From contig HF999802.1 in NCBI GenBank assembly GCA_000434175.1, forward strand, positions 2,511-26,604: a stretch of DNA of 24,094 nt, given 5' to 3'. This stretch comes from Mycoplasma sp. CAG:611 (GTDB lineage Bacteria; Bacillota_I; Bacilli_A; RF39; UBA660). The notes under the pieces are model-generated. The model was not told the DNA's origin. It did not search any database and worked only from the letters and a program-made list of their open reading frames with translations. A program made the position numbers and the translations under genes. Positions 1-7,084 of the stretch are shown piece after piece (the first letter of the stretch is position 1; the number at the start of each line of letters is the position of its first letter).

Positions 1-719
1 TAAATAAAGAAGTAGTAATAGCAAGTAAACTTGGAATGATTAAAAAAACACCATTAAAGGAATTTAAAGTTAGTAGATATTCAAAAGCAATTTCATGTAT
101 GAAATTAAAAGATAATGATGAAGTAATTGATGCTAAACTTAATAACTTTAATGATATAATGATATCAACATCATCTTGTTTTAGTTTATGGTTTGATGAA
201 AGTGAAATTCCATCATCTGGTATAAAATCAAGTGGTGTAAAATCAATGACACTTAAAAATGATGAAGTTGTTTCAATGAATATATTTGATAAAACTTTAG
301 AATATGTAACAATCTTTACAGATAATAAAACTGCTAAAAGAGTAAAATTAGAAGATTTTGAAAAATCAACTCGTGCAAGAAGAGGATTACTTATCCTCCG
401 TGAAGTTAAAACTAATCCATATAATATTAAAAATGTCTTTGTAACAAATACTAAAGCAATATTTGGACTAAGATTTAATGATAGAATAGAAAAAATAAAA
501 AATACAGATTTACCTATTCTTGATAGATATAAAACTGGTACAACTATATCTAAAGAAAAATACCTTGATGTATTTGAAATGCAAAATTTAACTACTAAAG
601 AAAAAATCGAAGAAGATAAAGAAGAAGTTGTAAGGACTGTTATAAAAGAACCAACGCAAATATCATTATTAGAAATAGATGATGAACTAAAAAAAGTCGA
701 TGACATGTTAAATTTATAA
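1..719 (+). CDS. parC: DNA topoisomerase IV subunit A, C-terminal fragment (cut by window edge)
   Basis: The frame is open from the first base (first whole codon at 3), so this is the 3' end of a longer gene; the ATG at 36 is internal. The visible ~239 residues form the C-terminal beta-pinwheel of GyrA/ParC-type subunits, seen as recurring blades with basic/Gly motifs (ASKLGMIKKT, SGIKSSGVKSM, RRGLLILREVK). In the family this domain wraps DNA while the N-terminal part carries the catalytic tyrosine, which is outside the window. A short acidic/basic tail replaces the long acidic tail of many GyrA proteins. ParC is preferred over GyrA because the pinwheel is short and degenerate and no clear GyrA-box is visible; GyrA cannot be excluded. 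Transcription probably ends at the hairpin at 734-768. Confidence 0.8.
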   Translation, partial: NKEVVIASKLGMIKKTPLKEFKVSRYSKAISCMKLKDNDEVIDAKLNNFNDIMISTSSCFSLWFDESEIPSSGIKSSGVKSMTLKNDEVVSMNIFDKTLEYVTIFTDNKTAKRVKLEDFEKSTRARRGLLILREVKTNPYNIKNVFVTNTKAIFGLRFNDRIEKIKNTDLPILDRYKTGTTISKEKYLDVFEMQNLTTKEKIEEDKEEVVRTVIKEPTQISLLEIDDELKKVDDMLNL

Positions 720-733
720 AATAAGTAACATTT

Positions 734-768
734 ACCTACTAAAAGCATATATTTTAGTAGGTGATTTT
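734..768 (+). terminator. Intrinsic hairpin after parC that also holds the ylbD ribosome binding site
   Basis: A perfect 11-bp stem (ACCTACTAAAA at 734-744, TTTTAGTAGGT at 752-762) with a 7-base loop is followed by a short T run. The 3' arm contains the Shine-Dalgarno-like AGGTG (759-763) that serves the ATG at 770. The element can therefore end parC transcription and also fold over the ylbD binding site. Confidence 0.65.
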
Positions 769-769
769 T

Positions 770-1123
770 ATGTCTTTGGATAATTTTAAAAAATTTGTAA
801 AAGAAAATCCTAAACTTGTTAATTTTGTAAGAAATGGTGATATGACTTGGCAAAAGTTTTATGAACTTTATGATTTATATGGGCCTTTTCATGATATATG
901 GAATAAGTATTTAGGTATAACAACAAATGGTGTATTTTCTTTTAAAGATATGTTTAATGTTTTTAAATCATTAGATATGAATGAAGTACAAAAAGGAATT
1001 TCTTCTTTACAAAAAGGAATAGGATACGTTCAAGATTTTATTAATAATCGTGAAACAAAAGAAAGTGATACTAAAAAATCTTCTTATGAACCTAGACCTA
1101 TTTTTAAGAATTTTGATGATTAA
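770..1123 (+). CDS. ylbD: YlbD-like putative coat protein
   Basis: This 117-residue soluble protein begins MSLDNFKKFVKENP and contains a FVRNGDMTWQKFYELYDLYG segment followed by IWNKY. That matches the YlbD family pattern of a short helical N-terminal domain with a conserved Trp/Tyr-rich motif (KFK-F--NHP, --EFYE-W-LLG, MWD-Y). Its role is poorly known; Bacillus YlbD is listed as a putative spore coat protein, and nothing here shows sporulation. An in-frame GTG at 761 lies inside the hairpin arm, so the ATG at 770 is chosen because AGGTG sits 6 bases upstream. The gene overlaps ylbE by one base (TAATG), so the two are translationally coupled, as in the Bacillus ylbD-ylbE pair. Confidence 0.78.
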   Translation: MSLDNFKKFVKENPKLVNFVRNGDMTWQKFYELYDLYGPFHDIWNKYLGITTNGVFSFKDMFNVFKSLDMNEVQKGISSLQKGIGYVQDFINNRETKESDTKKSSYEPRPIFKNFDD

Positions 1124-1344
1124 TGAATGTAGAAATTCAATATAGACTAAGGTCTAATCCAAATGATATAAAATATTTAAGAGAAAAGTCATATTGGTAT
1201 AAGTTTTTAAATAGAAATAAAAATTATTTTAAACAATTTGAAGAAGAAATGAAAAAAGAATATAAATTAACTCCAGAAGATAAAATAAATAAAATGGCTA
1301 ATAGTATTAATATGTTGTCAAAATTTATAGATATATTACAATAA
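1123..1344 (+). CDS. ylbE: YlbE-like protein
   Basis: This 73-residue protein has the YlbE family hallmark: an N-terminal 'YLRSNPNDIKYLREKSYWYKFLNRN' type region (residues about 7-31; compare the family's 'NP--V-FLRE-P-WYR-LSRNP'), followed by an amphipathic helix rich in Lys/Glu and a short hydrophobic end. Its function is unknown. The start ATG shares its A with the last base of the ylbD stop codon, so translation is probably re-initiated. No strong terminator follows, only a T-rich stretch at 1351-1369. Confidence 0.75.
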   Translation: MNVEIQYRLRSNPNDIKYLREKSYWYKFLNRNKNYFKQFEEEMKKEYKLTPEDKINKMANSINMLSKFIDILQ

Positions 1345-1371
1345 TATCTATTTTTTTTTATATTTTTATTG

Positions 1372-1377
1372 TATAAT
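1372..1377 (+). promoter_or_regulatory. Candidate -10 box for the pilin operon
   Basis: A perfect TATAAT preceded by TG lies about 29 bases upstream of the ATG at 1406. The expected -35 position is only T/A-rich, with no clear TTGACA. The box is placed correctly to start the operon holding the variable pilin-like gene and the two GFTLIE pilins. Confidence 0.45.
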
Positions 1378-1405
1378 AAATTTATAAGATAAAGGTGTGT
1401 GTAAT

Positions 1406-2395
1406 ATGAATAATAAAGGAATGGCAATAACAACAGTTATTTATTCAATAATTCTTCTTTTATCACTTTGTATGTTTTTAGCACTTGGAATATTAAGAAG
1501 TGAATATACAAATGATAAACAATATATATTAGATTTAAGAGAAGAATTAAATGATTGGTTAAAAGGTGATGAAGAAAGTTATGGTGTTGATAAAATTATT
1601 AAACAAACTGGTAATAAAGATAATAGTGGTCTATATACCATAACACATTCAAAAGATACAACACTTCAAATAGGAAATGATAAAGATATAAAAGAATATA
1701 GATATCGTGGAGCAAATCCAAAAAATTATGTAACATTTAATAACGAAGTATGGAGAATAATAGGGGTATTCCCAGTTGATGATGGAAATGGAAATATCGA
1801 AAATAGAATAAAATTAATAAGGAATGAAAGTATAGGAGATAAATTTTGGGATGGAAGTGTTTCAAATAATTGGGCTAGACCAGCAAAAATAAATACAGAA
1901 CTTAATACAACATATTTAAATAGTTTAGATAGTACTTCAAAGAGTATGATAGGAAATACAAAATATTATTTAGGTGGTTATAATAATTCATTACGAATTA
2001 AAAAAGATGTAATGTACCAATATGAAAGAAAAATAAGTGGTAGTGACTATTATAATGGATCAAATCCAAATAGTTGGGTAGGAAAGCTGGCACTTATGTA
2101 TGCCAGTGACTATGGATATGCAGTAAGTGATGAGTGTACACAAAATTTAATTGGCTATGTTGATGCTACATGTAAAAACAATAACTGGTTATTTAAAGGT
2201 AATAATGAGTGGATGTTGCCTCAGGAAGCCATCGGTATTAACCATGTGTTCATTGTCTGTTCAGATGGGCATGTCGACAACTACGGTGTCAACAGCAACA
2301 TGTTTGCCGTTCGGCCAGTTTTATATCTAATATCTTCCGCACAAATCACCGGGGGAAATGGAACTATAGGTTCACCATATAAACTTAGTATTTAA
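1406..2395 (+). CDS. Pilin-like (PilX/GspK-style N-terminus) protein with hypervariable lectin-like C-terminal domain; likely DGR-type target
   Basis: 329 residues. The start is the ATG at 1406, with AAAGGTG eight bases upstream; the upstream in-frame GTG lies in that binding site. The N-terminus, NNKGMAITTVIYS then a ~20-residue hydrophobic helix, has a prepilin-like Lys-Gly junction without the Glu5 of major pilins. This resembles minor pilins of the PilX/GspK kind (inference). Residues about 60-329 form the 'A module': an EYRYRGANPKNYVTFNNEVWRI-type start, an NNWARP / TELNTTYLNSL segment, a GYDYGYA-like segment, then NEWMLPQ...FAVRPVLYL and a GSPYKLSI end. The FAVRP ending resembles C-type-lectin-fold/FGE-like domains in which DGR variable regions occur. 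Codons from 2225 to 2311 differ sharply from the rest of the gene (24 of 29 end in T or C, 14 of them in C). Related A modules occur at 8051-8640 and 16638-17232. Confidence 0.75.
   Translation: MNNKGMAITTVIYSIILLLSLCMFLALGILRSEYTNDKQYILDLREELNDWLKGDEESYGVDKIIKQTGNKDNSGLYTITHSKDTTLQIGNDKDIKEYRYRGANPKNYVTFNNEVWRIIGVFPVDDGNGNIENRIKLIRNESIGDKFWDGSVSNNWARPAKINTELNTTYLNSLDSTSKSMIGNTKYYLGGYNNSLRIKKDVMYQYERKISGSDYYNGSNPNSWVGKLALMYASDYGYAVSDECTQNLIGYVDATCKNNNWLFKGNNEWMLPQEAIGINHVFIVCSDGHVDNYGVNSNMFAVRPVLYLISSAQITGGNGTIGSPYKLSI
2205..2375 (+). other. Candidate DGR variable region (GC-rich island) in the A-module protein
   Basis: Within a gene that is otherwise strongly AT-rich, the segment 2219-2317 has 49 G/C in 99 bases. 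The codons are runs of GCC, ATC, AAC, GTC, GAC, TAC, AGC. If a template repeat held AAC/AAT codons, adenine-specific mutagenic reverse transcription would yield exactly such NNC/NNT codons. The GC-rich character continues past the variable codons into a constant 3' part (up to CCGGGGGAAATGG near 2349-2361), as expected if a cDNA tract including an initiation-type sequence had been copied in. No template repeat or reverse transcriptase is in the window. Confidence 0.55.
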
Positions 2396-2414
2396 AAATT
2401 TAGGAGGGAAATAT

Positions 2415-2906
2415 ATGAAAAAAATAATAAATAAAAAAGGATTTACTTTAATTGAATTACTTGCTGTAATATCAATATTAGCTATAATTGCAGTAATAGC
2501 AACTCCTAATATTGTTACACTTGTAGATAATAGTAAAAAGCAAGAGTTTGTAACTGATGCTATTTCATTTACATCTAAAGCAGTTTATAAATATAAATTT
2601 GAAAAGTATGAAGATTTATTTACTGTAAAAGATAATTGTAAAATTATTACATTAAGGAATACAGGAATAGAAGCAAAAACAGATCCGGATGGTAATAATT
2701 ATGATGTAGATAACAGTATAATAAAAATATGTGAAAAAGAAAATAATGGTTTAAAAGAAAAAGTAAGTTATATTTTACTTAAATCTACTACAACAGAAAC
2801 TGATAAAAGAGTTCGTGGTATATTTGATAATAATTCTAGTGATAAAACAGTTAAAGTTGATAGTCTTGGCACAAAGGATGTTTTAGATTTAAAAGATTTA
2901 AAATAA
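2415..2906 (+). CDS. Type IV prepilin (GFTLIE class)
   Basis: 163 residues. The start at 2415 is preceded by AGGAGGG with good spacing. The leader MKKIINKKG is followed by FTLIELLAVISILAIIAVIATPNIV: the prepilin peptidase site (Gly-Phe), Glu5 and the hydrophobic assembly helix are all present. The remaining ~125 residues are a small hydrophilic head with two Cys (CK at about residue 75 and KICEK near 107) that could form a disulphide. It lies 19 bases after the variable pilin-like gene and before a second GFTLIE pilin, so the three are probably co-expressed and co-assembled. The peptidase, ATPase and platform genes needed for assembly are not in the window. Whether it is a major or minor pilin cannot be told. 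Confidence 0.88.
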   Translation: MKKIINKKGFTLIELLAVISILAIIAVIATPNIVTLVDNSKKQEFVTDAISFTSKAVYKYKFEKYEDLFTVKDNCKIITLRNTGIEAKTDPDGNNYDVDNSIIKICEKENNGLKEKVSYILLKSTTTETDKRVRGIFDNNSSDKTVKVDSLGTKDVLDLKDLK

Positions 2907-3000
2907 ACAGACATTTTTTGACAAAATATCTAATTTTTTATTGCAAAGAATAAATTTTAATGATAAGATTAAATTGTATAAAATAAGGAGGAAAAGAATA

Positions 3001-3576
3001 ATGAAAAAGTTAAACAAGAAAGGTTTTACTTTAATCGAATTATTAGCAGTTGTAGTTATATTAGCTATACTTGTTACTGTATCAGTTCCTGCAGTAGTAA
3101 AATATTTAGGAACAGCAAGAAGGGAAACATATGCAACTAATGCTTTAAGAGCAATTGATGCAGCAAAAAATGATTATGTAAATAAAGGCTATACAGGAGT
3201 TAAATACTATACTTTAGATGAAACAGATCATGATGCTACTGAAAGAAATTCTGATGGAAGAATTTATTTAAATGATTTATTAGATAAAAAATTAAACAAC
3301 AGTCCATATGGTGAAAAACTAGTTACTGGTTCAACTGGTTCTTATGTAAAAGCTGAAAGTACATATGATGCTGCTACAAGACAAACTACAACAACTTTCT
3401 CAATTTGTTTAGTAGATACTGCTGGTAATGCTGTTGCAGCTGCTACTACAAATGCTAGTGATGGAAAAATTACTGCTTTAAATCTTATTGATGAATCAAC
3501 ACTATCTGCTGATAATACTTATGCTAATGTTCATGTATCTTCTGGTGTACTTGTTTGTCCAACTATTCCAGAATAG
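3001..3576 (+). CDS. Type IV prepilin (GFTLIE class), probable major-type pilin
   Basis: 191 residues from the ATG at 3001, chosen because AAGGAGG (2985-2991) lies nine bases upstream. A longer reading from 2941 would push the leader to about 27 residues with no binding site. The leader MKKLNKKG precedes FTLIELLAVVVILAILVTVSVPAVV with Glu5 and a standard pilin helix. The head is rich in Thr, Ala, Ser and Tyr and has two Cys (ICLVDTAG and the C-terminal LVCPTIPE), consistent with a C-terminal disulphide loop as in many pilins. Codon use is smoother and less AT-extreme than in its neighbours (GCT, ACT, GGT), suggesting high expression. A strong terminator follows. Confidence 0.88.
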   Translation: MKKLNKKGFTLIELLAVVVILAILVTVSVPAVVKYLGTARRETYATNALRAIDAAKNDYVNKGYTGVKYYTLDETDHDATERNSDGRIYLNDLLDKKLNNSPYGEKLVTGSTGSYVKAESTYDAATRQTTTTFSICLVDTAGNAVAAATTNASDGKITALNLIDESTLSADNTYANVHVSSGVLVCPTIPE

Positions 3577-3592
3577 GATTAATTTAAAAATT

Positions 3593-3618
3593 AAATATGG
3601 CAAAGCCATATTTTTTTT
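3593..3618 (+). terminator. Intrinsic terminator of the pilin operon
   Basis: A 9-bp perfect stem AAATATGGC / GCCATATTT with an AAA loop is followed by eight T's (3611-3618). It lies 17 bases after the second GFTLIE pilin stop. Confidence 0.9.
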
Positions 3619-3626
3619 GTTATAAT
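3618..3626 (+). promoter_or_regulatory. Extended -10 promoter of nfo
   Basis: TGTTATAAT (TGn plus TATAAT) directly follows the T run of the preceding terminator and lies 22 bases before the nfo start. No good -35 is seen, as is common for extended -10 promoters. The same TGTTATAAT element is found before 14426 and before dnaG. Confidence 0.65.
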
Positions 3627-3648
3627 TAAAACTATGAGGTGGTAATTT

Positions 3649-4518
3649 ATGTTAATAATAGGAAGTCATGTTGGGTTTAAAAAAGATACTCAGCTTTTAG
3701 GAGCGCTAGATGAAACACTTAGTTATAATGGTAATGCTTTTATGTTTTATACAGGAGCACCACAAAATACAGTTCGTATGCCTTTAAATGATGATTTAAC
3801 TTTTAAAGCGTTAGAAAAAATGAAAGAAAATAATATTTCTTTAGATAATGTTGTTGTTCATGCTCCATATATTATAAATTTAGCTAATAATAAAGATTTA
3901 GATAAATATAATTTTTCAATTAATTTTTTAAAACAAGAATGTAATAGATGTGCTGATCTTTTTGTAAAAAAATTAGTTCTTCATCCTGGAAGTCATGTTG
4001 GATGTGGCAATGATGTTGGTATTAATAATATAATTAATGCATTAAATGAAGTATTAAAAGAAAGTGATACAATAATTCTTTTAGAAACAATGGCAGGAAA
4101 AGGAACAGAAGTTGGTAAAGCACTTGAAGAAATTAAACAAATAATTGAGGGTGTTATTTATAAAGATAAAATAGGAATATGTCTTGATACTTGTCATTTG
4201 TCTGATGCAGGATATGATGTTAGTAAATTTGATGAAATACTTGATATTTTAGAAAGTTATAATCTTTTAGATAAAGTATTATGTATTCATATAAATGATA
4301 GTAAAAATATTCGTGGAAGTCATAAAGATAGACATGAAAATATTGGATATGGAACTATTGGTTTTGATAATCTTATAAATATCATTTACAATAAAAGATT
4401 AGAACAAATCCCTAAAATACTTGAAACACCATATATAAATGATCTTCCTCCATATAAAGAAGAAATAGAAATGATTAAAAATAAAAAATTTAATCCTAAT
4501 TTAAAAAAAGATGAATAA
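3649..4518 (+). CDS. nfo: Endonuclease IV (AP endonuclease)
   Basis: 289 residues, typical for the family. Nfo is a TIM-barrel enzyme with a trinuclear zinc site that cuts DNA 5' to abasic sites in base excision repair. Visible family motifs in order: IGSHVG near the N-terminus, VVVHAPYIINLA (~64), LVLHPGSHVG (~107), ILLETMAGKGTEVG (~143), GICLDTCHLSDAGYD (~176), HINDSKNIRGSHKDRHENIG (~215-234), and ILETP (~262). The His, Glu and Asp metal ligands of these motifs are all present. GAGGTGG before the ATG is the binding site. The convergent gene downstream resembles yqfT, which also neighbours nfo (yqfS) in Bacillus. Confidence 0.95.
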   Translation: MLIIGSHVGFKKDTQLLGALDETLSYNGNAFMFYTGAPQNTVRMPLNDDLTFKALEKMKENNISLDNVVVHAPYIINLANNKDLDKYNFSINFLKQECNRCADLFVKKLVLHPGSHVGCGNDVGINNIINALNEVLKESDTIILLETMAGKGTEVGKALEEIKQIIEGVIYKDKIGICLDTCHLSDAGYDVSKFDEILDILESYNLLDKVLCIHINDSKNIRGSHKDRHENIGYGTIGFDNLINIIYNKRLEQIPKILETPYINDLPPYKEEIEMIKNKKFNPNLKKDE

Positions 4519-4543
4519 AAAAATATTTTATGTAAACATTAAT

Positions 4544-4575
4544 AAAAGGAAATGAAGATTAGTTCATTTCCTTTT
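4544..4575. terminator. Bidirectional terminator between nfo and the yqfT-like gene
   Basis: A perfect 13-bp stem (AAAAGGAAATGAA / TTCATTTCCTTTT) with a 6-base loop. A and T runs on both sides allow it to work in both directions. The stop codon of the minus-strand gene begins in the loop, so its last codons form one arm. Confidence 0.85.
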
Positions 4576-4822
4576 TATATAAATTATAAAGTTCAATTAC
4601 TTTTTCATATGTTTTTATATCTATTTTTTCTTTTAATAGTTTAAATACTTCATTTGGATTACCTTTATATACAATTTTCCAATATTTCTTAGCCATATCT
4701 AAAATAACTATCGCATCTTTTTCGTTTAAATAAATATTATTATTCTTTGCATAGTTTTTTAAATCATCAATTTTTAAAGAATTTATATAATTTTCTATTA
4801 ATATTTCTTTAATATATATCAC
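4559..4822 (-). CDS. YqfT-like small protein (DUF2624-type)
   Basis: About 87 residues, all helical in appearance: IENYINSLKIDDLKNYAKNN, then an IYLNEKDAIVILDMAKKYW segment and a Lys/Glu-rich C-terminal helix with KTYEKVIELYNLY. The pattern and the position next to nfo resemble Bacillus YqfT (DUF2624), whose function is unknown. The start is uncertain: tandem TTG-GTG codons (4825-4820) have no Shine-Dalgarno before them. A minus-strand TATAAT (4835-4830) lies so close that the transcript could begin nearly at the start codon, which would make it leaderless; alternatively GGTG serves a downstream non-ATG start. Confidence 0.6.
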   Translation of the reverse strand: MIYIKEILIENYINSLKIDDLKNYAKNNNIYLNEKDAIVILDMAKKYWKIVYKGNPNEVFKLLKEKIDIKTYEKVIELYNLYKKEMN

Positions 4823-4870
4823 CAATATAATTATATGTAAGTTTTTTTAAAATTTGTTTAAAATAATAAT

Positions 4871-6931
4871 ATGAAAACAAAGAAAAATAAAAGAAGAAAC
4901 AATTATTTTAAATATAATCCTAATAAAAGAATGAATTTTTTAATAATAATATTATTCTTTCTTTTTGTTATTATTATAAGTAGACTTTGTTTTTTAACAA
5001 TAAATATGAATCATTACTATAAAATGATTTTAAATAAGGAAACAAATAATATAGTATATAAAGATACATCCCCAAGAGGAAGAATTTATGATCGAAATAA
5101 TAAACTTTTAGTGGATAATATTAGTGTTAAAAAAATATATTATTTAAAAAATAAAAATATAAATGAAAGTGATGAAATAAAACTTGCTTATGAAGTTAGT
5201 AAACATCTTGATTTAGACTATGATAAATTAAATATAAGAAATTTAAAGGAATTTTATTTAAGTTTATATCCTGAAAAAGGTAATAAATTAATAACAGAAA
5301 ATGAATATAATTTATATAATAATAGAAAAATTACTTATAATGAATTATATGAATATAAAATTGATAGAATTACTAAAGATGATTTAAGTGTTTTTAATGA
5401 AGATGATAAAAAATGTGCTTATTTATATTATTTGATGAATAAAGGTTATAAAACGGATGAAAAAACAATAAAGATAAAAGATGTAACAGAAGAAGAATAT
5501 GCTTATATTAATGAAAATATAGAAAATTTAAAAGGATTTAATACTAAACTTGATTGGGAAAGAGTTTATTTATATGGTGATACATTAAGAAATATTTTAG
5601 GAAGTGTTTCAACAGAAGAAACAGGGATACCTTATGAAAAGAAAGCTTATTATTTAAATAAAGGTTATTTATTAAATGATAGAGTAGGTATAAGTGGTTT
5701 AGAAGAATATTATGAAGATATTTTAAAAGGAGAAAAATCTACTTATCAAATACTTGATGATGGGAGTTTTAAACTTATAAAAGAAGGTAAAAAAGGTAAA
5801 GATATAGTTTTATCTATTGATATAGACTTACAACTTAAAGTAGAAGAAATATTAAAATATGAAGTATTAAACACTAAAAAAGAAGCTAATACAAAGTTTT
5901 ATAACAGAAGTTTTGTTGTAATACAAGAACCTTCAACAGGAGAAATACTTACTTTAGCAGGAAAACAGGTATTAAAAAATAGTTTAGGAAAATATGAAAT
6001 ATATGATTACAGTATTGGTAATATAACTTCTACGGTAACTCCAGGAAGTGTTGTAAAAGGTGCAAGCCATACTGTTGGATATAATACAAAAGTTATAAAA
6101 TTTGGGACTATTATGGAAGATAGTTGTATAAAATTCTTAAATATGCCAAGAAAATGTTCTTGGACTAATCTTGGAATGATAAATGATCTTGAAGCTTTAA
6201 AGTATTCAAGTAATATATATCAGTTTAAAATAGCTATGATGGTAGGTAAATTTAAATATAAGTATAATTCATATTTAGATCTTGATTTAAAAGCTTTTGA
6301 TATTTATAGAAAAACTTTTTATCAATATGGGTTAGGAGTTAAAACAGGAATTGATTTTCCTATTGAAGAAGATGGTTATAAAGGTGGTAGTTATGCTAGT
6401 GATTTATTACTTAACTATGCCATAGGACAATATGATACTTATACACCACTTCAATTATCCCAATATATTTCCACAATAGCTAATAATGGTACAAGAGTAA
6501 AAACAAGATTTTTAAAAGGAATTTTAACTGAAGATAATATACTTCTTGAAGAAAACTCTGTTATTTTAAATAAAGTTGATACAAAAGAAGAATATATAAA
6601 AAGAATTCAAGAAGGATTTAAACTTGTTATGACACCGTCTGGTACAGGATATGATTTTATGGGAAATAGTCCAAGACCAGCAGGTAAAACAGGAACAAGT
6701 GAAAGCTTTGTTGATGATAATAATGATGGTATTTATGATCATCCTACAATGAGTAACAATTTTATTGGTTATGCTCCAAGTAATAAGCCTGTTATGAGTA
6801 TTACAGTATCTTCTCCTGATGTTCAAGATATTTTAAGCGGAAGTTTTAAATCTAATGTAAATTATAGAATATCTAAAAAGTGTTCTAATGCTTATTTTAA
6901 TCTTTATGATATACATGGAAAAAGAAAATAA
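4871..6931 (+). CDS. Class B penicillin-binding protein (PBP2-type peptidoglycan transpeptidase)
   Basis: 686 residues. It cross-links peptidoglycan stem peptides at the outer membrane face. Order: Lys/Arg-rich cytoplasmic end (1-22), one membrane anchor (~23-46), PBP dimerisation domain starting at SPRGRIYDRNNKLL (~68), then the transpeptidase domain. The catalytic triad of motifs is intact: S393-V-V-K396 in TPGSVVKGAS, S446-S-N448, and K606-T-G in AGKTGTSE. The GISGLEEYYEDILKG motif is typical of the PBP2/MrdA branch, so an elongation role is likely, but no rodA or mreB is present to confirm it. No Shine-Dalgarno precedes the ATG (only TAATAATAAT), so initiation may be weak or leaderless. 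It is transcribed divergently from the yqfT-like gene. Confidence 0.88.
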   Translation: MKTKKNKRRNNYFKYNPNKRMNFLIIILFFLFVIIISRLCFLTINMNHYYKMILNKETNNIVYKDTSPRGRIYDRNNKLLVDNISVKKIYYLKNKNINESDEIKLAYEVSKHLDLDYDKLNIRNLKEFYLSLYPEKGNKLITENEYNLYNNRKITYNELYEYKIDRITKDDLSVFNEDDKKCAYLYYLMNKGYKTDEKTIKIKDVTEEEYAYINENIENLKGFNTKLDWERVYLYGDTLRNILGSVSTEETGIPYEKKAYYLNKGYLLNDRVGISGLEEYYEDILKGEKSTYQILDDGSFKLIKEGKKGKDIVLSIDIDLQLKVEEILKYEVLNTKKEANTKFYNRSFVVIQEPSTGEILTLAGKQVLKNSLGKYEIYDYSIGNITSTVTPGSVVKGASHTVGYNTKVIKFGTIMEDSCIKFLNMPRKCSWTNLGMINDLEALKYSSNIYQFKIAMMVGKFKYKYNSYLDLDLKAFDIYRKTFYQYGLGVKTGIDFPIEEDGYKGGSYASDLLLNYAIGQYDTYTPLQLSQYISTIANNGTRVKTRFLKGILTEDNILLEENSVILNKVDTKEEYIKRIQEGFKLVMTPSGTGYDFMGNSPRPAGKTGTSESFVDDNNDGIYDHPTMSNNFIGYAPSNKPVMSITVSSPDVQDILSGSFKSNVNYRISKKCSNAYFNLYDIHGKRK

Positions 6932-6934
6932 TCA

Positions 6935-6951
6935 AAAAGATATTCTTTTTT
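6935..6951 (+). terminator. Weak hairpin after the PBP gene
   Basis: A 7-bp stem AAAAAGA / TCTTTTT with loop TAT, followed by T's, starts four bases after the stop. It has only one G-C pair, so any termination is probably partial. Confidence 0.35.
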
Positions 6952-7009
6952 ATGAAGTAAATTATTTATAAAAAGTTTATGAAAAGTTTGTTAAAATTTA
7001 TAAAAAATA

Positions 7010-7040
7010 TTGACAACCTGGGGGGGGTGTTTTATATAAT
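7010..7040 (+). promoter_or_regulatory. Promoter with an eight-G spacer tract (candidate phase-variable switch)
   Basis: A perfect -35 (TTGACA, 7010-7015) and a perfect -10 (TATAAT, 7035-7040) are separated by 19 bases that contain eight consecutive G's (7020-7027). An overlapping TATATA at 7033-7038 would give 17. In a genome this AT-rich a G8 run is very unusual; it is the longest G run I found in the window. Slipped-strand change of the tract would move the -35/-10 spacing between good and poor values. It serves the mosaic surface-protein locus beginning at 7085. Confidence 0.7.
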
Positions 7041-7084
7041 TAATTTATAAAGTTAATAGTTAATAAAATAAGGTTGTGGTTATA

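Noticed and set aside
2918..2946. TTGACA at 2918-2923 as a promoter for the second GFTLIE pilin
   Set aside because: No acceptable -10 lies 16-18 bases downstream; a separate promoter for this gene is possible but not supported.
2941..3000. Longer start for the second GFTLIE pilin
   Set aside because: AAGGAGG sits nine bases before the ATG at 3001, and the leader MKKLNKKG from 3001 matches the neighbouring pilin; a start at 2941 has no binding site.
6566..6826. Antisense frame within the PBP gene
   Set aside because: It lies opposite the KTG region of a clearly real gene; low-complexity translation and no binding site.
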